Shown one piece after another: positions 44,597-53,927 of a stretch of 64,000 bases of DNA. A program made the translations under genes and the position numbers. Source of the stretch: Acanthaster planci. Its lineage: Eukaryota > Echinodermata > Asteroidea > Valvatida > Acanthasteridae. The notes under the pieces were generated by a model. That model saw nothing but the letters and a program-made list of their open reading frames with translations. It searched no databases and was not told the DNA's origin. Location: contig NW_019091363.1 of NCBI RefSeq assembly GCF_001949145.1, forward strand, positions 1,240,387 to 1,304,386, given 5' to 3'. Within the stretch, counting starts at the first letter, position 1. Every line of letters begins with the position of its first letter.

Positions 44597-44832
44597 CTAA
44601 TAATCTGGATCCTCGCAGTCATCCGGATGAATTTTCAAGATCCCCTCCGCGTGCTGCTGCCAGAGTATCTGGAACTCGTTGTTAAACTTGTGGGAGTTGC
44701 TCTTCACCATCTCGTCGAAGAAGTGATACTTGAGGGTTTTAGGGATGGGGTACCAAGTCCTGTTGAAGGCCCAGAAGCCGTACAGGTGGACCTCTTTGCA
44801 CAGGGTTAGTGCTGTTTGTGCCAGATAAAATC
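44597..44832 (-). CDS. Sialyltransferase B exon 7 (motifs S, III, VS)
   Basis: After TTTTCTTCGCAG, phase 1 in. Encodes [28 protein letters not shown] and HKFNNEFQILWQQHAEGIL; ends CEDPDY then TAG at 44597-44599. Confidence 0.96.
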
Positions 44833-47800
44833 CTGCGAAGAAAACAACTCTCGCTCCTGACTAGTTTATTCCTTGCTGTATAGCTTTGTCACCAGTGACT
44901 ACTTTGTTTCCATTAAAACGCATAAGATGCTAGAGCAATTTAAACACGGGGCATACTGCAGCCCAGCAGTCACGGTCAACAGAATCCCGGCGTGAAGGGG
45001 TTAATCCCTCCCGTTTAAACATTCCCCTTTGCTGTTTCTCAGTGGTGTCATTTACATATATGAGCCATCATGCCCTTGAGCTAAAGAATCTCAAATGGCG
45101 GTCGCTGTCAACAGATTTTGGAAACAAACCTGAATTAATTTTTTAGCGACGATTCAGACATGTTCGTTTGAAACTTGTGTGGGATCACGTCTTTTTCTGG
45201 CAGAAGCAGCAAGCACCAGAGCTTTATGAAGTACCCCTCACCTGTCGACATGTAGGCAATTCCAGCAGGCCTCCACATCTCCAGAATTCCTAGCAAGTGT
45301 TTGGGGTTCCCGATCGTTACTGACGCCAATCTGCTGTGCTTGTGTCCCTCAAGTATGGCCGGTAAGAGCTTAGAGATGCAGGTCTTCAAGACAGCGCCTT
45401 GGATCATGCAGGGAAGGAACAGATGACCCCTGTACTCATGCAAGTCTTCCTGGAATCTTTTGACATCGCCGGCAAAACGAAAACCGTTGTATCTGCGGAG
45501 AGAGAGACTAACCACCTGAGATGGATCCTGAGTAAACACGTGGAGGAATGGTTGTGGAAAATAAAATGAGGATTTTCGAAATCGCATCCACATCTGGATA
45601 AAGCTCACGCTTAAACACCGTTGGAAGTCGGATAGAAAAAAATGGCCGAATTCATTTTTAAAAAAATTAATTCCCTTAATCGACTCAGAACATTCGATTT
45701 TTACATTCTGCCTCGCTTGTGATTAAACAGAAGACATACTTTGTTTAGAAACAGAACGTGACATCAATCTTTCCGAACAGTTCTCACTTCTCCAACTAAA
45801 CTTAGTTTTACTCCCCCGAGGGATGAAATAAGATTTGTGGGATTTCCACTATGGTTGCATTGACCGCCAATATCCATAAAGCAAACTTTTCTTTTTAACT
45901 GAACGTTCATCGTCGCTCCATTACACAAAAACAAAACGATGGTTGTTGACCAAAAATGGATTGGGATACGCCAGGGGATAAAAGACACAAGATCAACATT
46001 GACGCAAAATTAGTCTAGGCCCTACACCTATTGCCTCACACACCCACAACTGCCCTCCCCGACCGCACCAAGTTCTCCTTACTCATTCAACCCCAAAGAG
46101 GTACAGTGGGAGAATGTGTCAGGCAGAAAGAGGGGCAACCAATGAACAAAAACAGTCCCGTGCACCATCCGATGAGGGAGAGGTCATGTGCTCCTGAGAC
46201 TTATAACATCTGTCTAAAGGTAAACGAGTGAAAAACTCACTCTTTGAAAAAGTGAGTCCCTTATAAAACTGCTCCAAAAGAGTAAAAAAGAATGTTAAAG
46301 TAAGTGAAAACTACTCAAAAATGTGAAAATAACTCTAAAAGTGAAGCCATGTAAAGGGACAACCCTTTCTGGGTTGTCCTTTGTAAGGTTTCTTGATAGA
46401 ATTTCATTCATTTTGAGTAGTTTTTCACTTATTATTGTGTGGTTTTCTCTTTTTTGGATTGGTTTATAATGGACTTGTTCTTTTTGAGCGTGTGTTTTTC
46501 ACTATTTCGTCTTCAGAGAGAAAAACAATAAATAGCTATCTTAATCGATTTTCAACCATCAGTTAATATCGAAAGTCCCACCTTGTGGCCATAATACTGG
46601 GATTCATCGTGGTGAGATTGGTTTTGAATCCAGCATCGACTCCAAATTTCCGTATTGGCACCAGATTACACCTGTCAACATTACATTGCACGCCAAAGAA
46701 CAAACGGATATTGATCAATATCGTAATGTTATCCAGCGCATACACCAAACCATTATATCCAAAGATACATGTAGGTAACATCTTCACTTTGAGAAATTGA
46801 AGGAAGATTCCAAGACAAATTTCATGAAACATACTACTTGATAGCTACACATGTATTGTGATTAAACATACCTTAATGCTTTAAGCCAGATTGTTAAAAA
46901 TTACAAAACTCTCCGGTCATTAAATAGTCTTGTTACCATCCAAAATGGCTTGCTCGTGCATATGGTCTGTTGAATTCACATCATGAAATGTTGAGATTCG
47001 AAATATCGTGAGTTCAAGATATCTGAATGTGCGTTCGTTCTTAACCTGTATTTTTATAAGCATGTTCAGCGTTGTGTTAGAACTATGGAGACAAGTGCAG
47101 ACGCTTGCTCGGGTGGGACTCGAACCCGTGTGTTAACGGCAAAGGGAAAATAAAATATCCAAATTTTAATCTTGCAGACACAAAAACACAAAACGTCATT
47201 TGGGATATTTACAGAGTCATTGCTTATAACGGCATTTAGTTTACAGTCTCTAGTGGGATTTTAGAACTTCAATAAAGGCGCATCTCACCTCAGTACGTAA
47301 TCCGCCGAATCAATTTCTTTCCCGCAAGCACTTCGCAAGAGAATACCCCCGTTTCCAACCACACTGCATTTATTAAGAAGGGTGCCTTTAGGAAATATAG
47401 GCCCCTGGATGAAAGGGGGAAATGGAACGTACACACATCTTCGAAGAACTGGCAACAATTACAAGGCAATTGGAAATGATGAAAACTGAGACTTGGATGT
47501 CATTCTTACTCTTAGGTGAGCGGGAGTACACGTATGTAGAGACACAACCTCAACAGTCTACGTGGGTGGGAAACGAGATTGTGGCATATTGAGCCAGTTT
47601 GGTATTCCAAGAGCGCATACCAATGATGAAGCATGTCCAAGGTCACTCGAGAACTTCAGGGTGGGCGCGTCACTCCATTCCATGTCGATGCACATAGCCC
47701 CTACGTGTACATTTGCATGTTCATGTACAAGTACGACGTTTTTGCTCAGGGCGGTGAAACAAACGGTATACAACGGCCAGAATTTTAACTATACATGTAT

Positions 47801-50425
47801 AAGAGACCATCTGTACTGAAGATGTCACATTATTTTGGTTCACATGTGCATTAACCTATGGTGGTGGTGGCCCACGGTCCACTGAGTACCTTAGGAAAGC
47901 ACACATGGAAACAAAGTCGTCTGTAGAGTCCCATTTCTTTCTCCAATCATCAGGTTTCAATTCGAGACATTTCCCAGGATCAAGTTTACTTTGACTCTTC
48001 ATACAACAAGAAATGGGAGCTGGTATAGCGAGTCCTTATGTATGTCCATCAAATTGCACTCTGGAATCTGCAGACAAATTCCTCGAGTGGTGTGAAGCAA
48101 ATAAGGTAACACTTTTTTGAATTAAACACACACAGACATGTTAACTAAACAGGAATTCATTTTTAGAACACAATTTGATATGGCTAATTTTGTTACTCAC
48201 TGTTTATTTTTCCGACGAACCTGTGGCCACTAAAGCGCCAATGTCGAAAAGTCTACGCACAGCGAGAAAAACCATCGTTTGCTCTAACTGGTTCTTGTCT
48301 GTAACCAGTTTTGTGATAATCAACTAATCTGGACGAAAAAGTTGCCGGCCTCGGTTCGGAAGTGAATTTAGTTTGTTGGTTTTAATTTTACTATTTTCCC
48401 TTAAATTCCATCATACATTTCATTGCCTCCTTTCATTTAAAACTAACAAAGCACCATGCTCCAATAAATTTAAAAAAAAAGTATGGCCTAAAGATCTACG
48501 GGAAAAAAATTGAAAAGTAAGTACATAAAAAGAAGAAGATTGCCAAAATCGTCTTACCTTGGGCAAAAACTTCAGAAGGTCTGGCTTGGGTTTGTAAAGG
48601 ATACCATGAAAACCCAAGTTTTTAGCATAAAATGGCAACGGTGTTGCCGAATTCGTGTTTTGCTGTGTCAGAACAAATTGGTCAATAGTGGCGGAATCTG
48701 AAGACTCGAATATTTCTCTCCTGCATGACAACATAAGGGAAAAGGCAAGCGTAAGCCTGAATGTATTGAATGCATTTGTTATTAGAATTTTTCCTGGTGT
48801 AATGCAAAAGTTTAATGACACGAGATATTTGGGATTCAATCATTCTTTCCGTGGAGGGCGCTGTATGTAATACACATGCAAAGCTGCTTAATTTAAAGAG
48901 CGTATCGCCAACTTGAGACTCTGGAACCAAAATGGCTGTTTATGTATAGTGCAGCATGCAGCTATTGCGCGCTACTTTGTCATGTGCAGTGACGCACAAT
49001 CCACCATTTTCGTTCCAACAACCATTATAAACATCACTGTGCGCACCCAAACACGCATACAATTTGGAAGAGGCGTTTTGTCTCTTTCGTACTTAGGCAG
49101 AGGAACCACTGGCGTAAAAGAAATATTGTGATAGGGTACATGTTTAATACGTAACCATGAAAGCTGTGCAAAAAGCTATGCATTGAAAACAGAAGAAAAT
49201 TAATGTGACAATGGTATTTCACAAGAAATGTTTCGGCCGTAGGGCGTTCGATCTAGTAAGATTATAATGTGCATTCTCACTGCTATAAGAAGTGTTTGGC
49301 CGCAGTGGTCGGATCAAGAATCAAGTGACCATGGTAATGACTATCGTACAGTCGACAGTCGTTCTGTACAAAATCCAACACAAGGCTTTCTGCCACTTTG
49401 AGAGGGCCATGCATGGAGAAAGTCCGTTGCAACGTCGCTGAATTCGTGGTTAACTTAGCGCTCGAACTTTCCCATCGCTGGCCGTGAAACATTTTTTGGA
49501 CGCCAGATTGCCCCCGGGTTGCATTGTACGCACTGACCTGATTTTGTCTACACGGCGCGGTCGAAGTTTCCACTTGGGCAGAATGTACTTCTGGTACATG
49601 AACAATGTCTCGTCTTGGAAAGAAGAAAATGTTTTAATCACCGACGCGATAGCTGATGTGGGCGTCGTAGGCAAGGTCGCATTCACCAGCGCAGGCAAGC
49701 TGTTATGGAAAGCACACCATTAGGGAGACATGTGCATTCATTCCAGGACAACATTTTTCTGGTTTCAGGAATGGAATACGGCTTTTAGACAAGACATTCT
49801 CATTGACGTCACTGCACCAACCACAGGACCAAGGAATACAGCAATGCATTGATGTAGTGCATATATTTGTGCTGCTCCTAGGCTTTGGAACAACCTCCCC
49901 TTAATGTAAGAAATGCTAAATCTGTCCACACATTCAAGATTGTTCTAAAAACCCATCTCTTTCATGAAGCTTTTTCCAACACCGGATTTTCATCTCTGCT
50001 AGTGATCGGTATTGTTATGTGCAGTTGAGTATATTTGTATAGATCTGTGCAATATAAATGTTCCTTAGGCCTATTATTCTTATTATTATGTGAAACATTT
50101 CGTTTTCATTAAACATAAAAGCAAATACGTTTTGACATTTTACAGCAAGCAAAGTAAGGGCATAGGGTATTTTGACTTGTGACGTTAAAAAGTTGACCAA
50201 ATATTATTAAAATTATTGCAAGACAACAGAGTCAAACAAAGCAATACCGTCGTCATAGTAATACCTGTCAACAAACGCTGGCCGTTGTTCCGCTTTTGCC
50301 TTTACCATGGAGACGAGGGCATCACGCAGTGTAGGATTCTCGCGGTGTGCGACCATTAGCATGATTAATGCCAGACCAGCCCAGGTTAGAATCCGCAAGG
50401 ATACCAGAATGGCGTGGAAGCGCAT
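44597..50425 (-). CDS. ST8Sia-like sialyltransferase B (GT29), type II Golgi protein
   Basis: Tandem paralogue of sialyltransferase A with the same predicted job and seven exons in the same phases; 392 aa. Signal anchor LRILTWAGLALIMLMVA near residues 10-26; stem with the sequon NATL, FMYQKYILPKWKL and FVLTQQNTNSA. Motif L from Cys175 ([31 protein letters not shown]). Motif [21 protein letters not shown] then YGFWAF (Cys326). Motif III: YHFFDE. Motif VS: His362 and Glu367 (HKFNNE). The usual Pro of GFWPF is Ala. Introns are much shorter than in A (5.8 kb against 12.4 kb total). Acceptor specificity unknown. Confidence 0.95.
45242..45492 (-). CDS. Sialyltransferase B exon 6 (central domain)
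   Basis: 251 bases, phase 2 to 1, after CTCTCCGCAG and before GTGAGG; one codon longer than in A. Encodes [34 protein letters not shown] and AYMSTG. Confidence 0.95.
46215..46440. repeat. Nested fold-back element with a perfect-looking hairpin
   Basis: Outer arms GTAAGTGAAAACTACTCAAA (about 46300) and TTTTGAGTAGTTTTTCACTT (about 46415) pair. Inside, GGGACAACCC-TTTCT-GGGTTGTCC (46356-46379) forms a hairpin flanked by AAAG/CTTT. Other AGTGA/TCACT and GAGT/ACTC words surround it. Intron 5 of sialyltransferase B. Confidence 0.7.
46582..46671 (-). CDS. Sialyltransferase B exon 5 (motif L, second part)
   Basis: 90 bases, phase 2 to 2. Encodes CNLVPIRKFGVDAGFKTNL and TTMNPSIMAT. Confidence 0.96.
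47103..47126 (-). repeat. Isolated tRNA-like B-box (SINE remnant)
   Basis: The - strand reads ACACGGGTTCGAGTCCCACC, a good Pol III B-box, but no A-box or cloverleaf precedes it. Confidence 0.4.
47289..47404 (-). CDS. Sialyltransferase B exon 4 (motif L, first part)
   Basis: 116 bases, phase 0 to 2, between TTTCATCCAG and GTGAGA. Encodes [28 protein letters not shown] and KEIDSADYVL. Confidence 0.96.
48558..48720 (-). CDS. Sialyltransferase B exon 3 (stem to lid)
   Basis: 163 bases, phase 2 to 0, after TTGTCATGCAG and before GTAAGA. Encodes FVLTQQNTNSATPLPFY and PDLLKFLPK. Same length as in A. Confidence 0.93.
49538..49699 (-). CDS. Sialyltransferase B exon 2 (stem)
   Basis: 162 bases, phase 2 to 2, after TTCCATAACAG and before GTCAGT. 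Encodes ALVNATLPTTPTSA and QDETLFMYQKYILPKWKL, homologous to exon 2 of A and longer at the N-side. Confidence 0.9.
49868..50066 (+). mobile_element. 3' end of a decayed non-LTR retrotransposon (CR1/L2-like)
   Basis: Encodes PRLWNNLPL, then after a one-base frameshift NVRNAKSVHTFKIVLKTHLF, the typical C-terminus of CR1/L2-type reverse transcriptases. Ends in AATATAAATGTT and an ATT-rich tail. 5'-truncated, in intron 1 of sialyltransferase B, opposite strand. Confidence 0.75.
50265..50425 (-). CDS. Sialyltransferase B exon 1 (signal anchor)
   Basis: ATG at 50423-50425; MRFHAILVSLRILTWAGL then a hydrophobic stretch. Donor GACAG|GTATTA, phase 2; 161 bases. Confidence 0.9.
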
Positions 50426-51689
50426 GGTTACCAGGGGTCACACCTGTGGTGTAATAAAAAGCAATCTCAATATTAGTAATAGGGCCTACTACACGTTGTG
50501 AAATACGCGCAGGCATATTCCATCATGTCTGTTGGTGTTTTGACTCTGCTGAAGAACGCGAAATTTCGGTTCAGGCCGACATGTTTCAAAGATAGGACTA
50601 AGTTTTCCTGTCTTGTTAGGCGAAAGCATGTTAATTTGAAATTGGTCCAAATGCCGAAAGGAGTGCCTGTGTTAAGGAAGTTAAAATAAAACTGAAATTA
50701 CAAGTCATGTTCCTGCAGAGAGTGACAATGATCCAAATATTGCAGACGCAAATCCTGTTGTAAGTATTTATTCACCACAAAACAGCTACAGTGCAGTTGC
50801 AGGCCAGAATATATGCGAGAATGAAAACATACAGAGGAGACAATATGCATTGTAGGCCTATATAATGATAAAACTTCGATTACCGCATACTATGGCTTAC
50901 AAATGTACCGACCACACTGCCGTTCAGACCGCAATGTGTTGAGCGCAATGATAAGATCGCCGCACTGTGAACCATTGGCTCAGCGTAGGGAGAATGCACG
51001 CATAGCTCGTGAGAACAAACCAATTAACTTAGTCCACTCAGTATTTCAGACCCCATACGTCAACAACGTCCCGAATACGTCGATTTTCAAGAAAAACGTG
51101 ACACCTTTTTCTTGCGCTTAATAAGTTTCTTACACAGGATACCAGCACCCATAATATTGTTTTAATCAAGAACAGTGCTGCCCCCTGTGTGAGGTGTAAT
51201 ACTGTACAAATGAACAAGTTTGAAGTTCTGGTAGAGCCTTACAAACACAGGGGTTGTGTATGTCATCACATACATGATCCAAAGTAAAATACTTGCTTTG
51301 AAGCAGCTTCAGTCAGTGTAGCAGCAACTGCCTCAGTGAGTTTCGGCTACGATCGAGCCATCCAGGCTGAATTCTGCTTGCTCATTCAGCGCTCGGTTTT
51401 ACCGATTCCCCTGTCGCACAATTACCAGCGCTATAGTGTGTACCCTGAGTTAGTTCGAATTCTGTGTTTCATCAGATCGTATAGCCACAGTATAGTGCAC
51501 ATGACCTGGGCATTCTGCATAGCTAATCGAAGCTTAATATTTGTCATACTTGGCAGAGCCTGTGCCCAACACGTCTGCAAAACGGACCCCCCCCGTCTCA
51601 TTATTAATCTGCATTTATAACCAGGAAAACTGATTTTTACAGTAGAAATTATCAACTGTGGCAACACGCACTTTCTTGGAGTGACAAAA

Positions 51690-51870
51690 ATATTCACTGT
51701 AAAGGGTTGATCAACGTTTGGGTTGCTATTTTGCCCAATGCTGGTGCAAATATCAACTTCCCAACTTTGGGCAAACTCTTCCCAATCGTTGGTCAATGTT
51801 TGACCAACAGTGATGGAAATTAAACCAACAATGTGGTAACTTTAAGCAAGGTTGGGCAATGTTGGGGGTG
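51690..51870. repeat. Fold-back cluster of TTGGGCAA/TTGACCAA words
   Basis: Preceded by CACTGTAAAGGGTTGATCAA. TTGCCCAA, CCCAACTTTGGGCAAA, TTGGTCAATGTTTGACCAAC and GGTTGGGCAATGTTGGG repeat the theme in both orientations. Confidence 0.6.
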
Positions 51871-53112
51871 TTTTTAAACCAAATTTATCGATCAGTACAT
51901 TTTCTGACGCAGGGCACGAAGTCAATGCTATTGAAACATAATATTGGATTTATGATAAAACTTTTCATTTTTTTCATTATTTTTGCCCAATTTCCTGAAG
52001 ATCCAGCAACAAAGACGACGACGCCTCATTTTGGCATCAAAGCGCATGTCATATTAACACCACCTGCGATGCTATTGGTAAGCACAAATCTTGCGTGTGC
52101 GCACTTTGGTAATGAACATCATGAACATAGTTGCGTACCTCGGGCATAATAGTTGCGTAGCAACCCTAACTCACTCCTTGGCCGATCTTTTATGGTTTGG
52201 GGTTCCATGGTAACGGGTACGTATATTGTCATCAGACTGCATTATAACCAAACAGTGGTTGCAGGTAGGCCTTTTTAGTAATGTCTAATATATCAGGGGC
52301 ATTGGTGTCGACGACCAGACCGGTTTGTATGTAATAATTTCGGGTTCTGAACTGTTGAGCTTTTGGGCACAACGCAGTGGCCTCTCATCGAAATGATGAT
52401 CCATTTTTGATCGTGTTCCCACAGTCTATTTTATTCAGTGTAATATGTTAAATGGGTTGTTGTTGAGCTACTACTTTTGGATCCTTGCCTCACTTTTAAT
52501 TTTCTTTTTGTGAAAACATTTAGACATAATAATTAAACATTTAGAAATAGTCAACAATTTGACATCATTCATCAGCACGAACGAGAATAATTTCTACTGA
52601 AGTTTTATTTTATTGATTTCAGTTTTAAGTCAGCCTCGCTTTTAATTCAGCATGATCAACTTGTGAAGAAGGCCGTCTGAGGCCAATGGAAAGCCGTGTC
52701 TGAAACGGGCTTCCAGAGCTACGGCTAGGTCTGGTGTCTGCGTGTCTCCACGTATTTCCAATAGAGTCCTAGACCTAGCTCTAAACAACAGATTCGGATG
52801 CAGTCTAACAAAAAATTCATCATCAGTGCTGCCCTCAACGTGTTGCATTTGACAGACCGGTGGTGGTGGCGCACTAGCCTCCTAGCCGGAGCTTTTGGAG
52901 GGAAAATTGTTTTGAGTGGTTATAGAGAATTAAGTGGAGCATGTGACACACTTTATGTCGGTGCATAGAACAGGGAGTATTACAAATATTGCAAATATTT
53001 GTAGCTTTTGAACTTCTTCTAGTTATCAGGAAATATTGTCACCCCCACCCAAAGAGAAATTCTTCAAAACTCCTACAGGCGCCTTTCCAAATGCACGTCA
53101 ACAACACATGCA

Positions 53113-53178
53113 CTAAGCGTTGCATATCTGTCAAAATCGCTCCTGATACGATTTTGACGGTCGGAACGCAACGTGCAC
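53113..53178. repeat. Hairpin-forming inverted repeat
   Basis: GCGTTGCATATCTGTCAAAA then TCG pairs with CGATTTTGACGGTCGGAACG then CAACG across a 13-base loop; several TGCACGT and CGCAACG words flank it. Confidence 0.6.
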
Positions 53179-53659
53179 GTGGTTATGTCAATGGAGCCGA
53201 TTTGGATGTCCGTGAAATTGAAACGCATGAACGTATCGTGTACGCAACGCACCAAAAAACGTACATAAGCATGGAAACGATGACCCGGTTATTCAAACGA
53301 TGTGTCTAGCTTAACGCACGCGCCTCATCAATGAAATGTTCGGATGTTGGAACTTTTTGCCTTCTGAACCATTCAGTATCAGAAATATGCCGGCAGTTGC
53401 TCATATCCAATCTTCCGTTTTATGTTACATTTTTGCAGCAAATGATTGAAGTATAAATGCTGTGACGCCTCATGCTGACACTTTAGGCTGGGATCCTAAC
53501 CATTCTCCACGTAGTACACAGTATAAAAATGATCAGTCCTTGAGAATGCGATATAGGGATAATTAAAATGTTAACTCTCTTCTAAGCTTTGGGTTCTTTC
53601 ATACTTTGGGAATACATACACACCAGATATCGGGGTTGAAGAAACAAAATCGTACTCAC

Positions 53660-53927
53660 CGGTGCAGCTGACAGCACCGTACGACTTCAAAAGCCTATGA
53701 AAATGAGGGCGTGATGTTCTTTTTCTTGTCCAAATATAACAGTTATGTTTCCATTTCCTTCCATGGCATTCAGTGGTCAAATCAACAACGCAAGGACCAC
53801 CACGTGAAGAGGCTTTCAACCGGTCAGGGCCCGCCAAGTGCAGGTTAGAGTAGCCATGGAGTTCGATTCTTATTTTTTTCTTGTCACCAGGCAACGGTAA
53901 ACAATCAAGAGATGGTGTCAAAGTAAC
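53660..53927 (-). CDS. Orphan internal exon of an unrecognised gene
   Basis: An open segment of 89 codons bounded by a strong acceptor (GAAACTCCTCTTGCAG) and a strong donor (CACCG|GTGAGT), phase 0 to 1. It encodes VTLTPSLDCLPLPGDKKK, GGPCVVDLTTECHGRKWK, HNCYIWTRK and RLLKSYGAVSCTG, with five Cys that suggest an extracellular fold. I do not recognise the family, and neighbouring exons were not found. Confidence 0.5.

Larger units (their letters stand above)
50426..53659. other. No recognised gene upstream of sialyltransferase B
   Basis: Holds the presumed promoter of sialyltransferase B next to 50426, a TTGGGCAA/TTGACCAA fold-back cluster at 51690-51870, a motif at 52680-52730 shared with 14.9 kb, and a hairpin at 53113-53178. 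No exon with family motifs. Confidence 0.5.
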
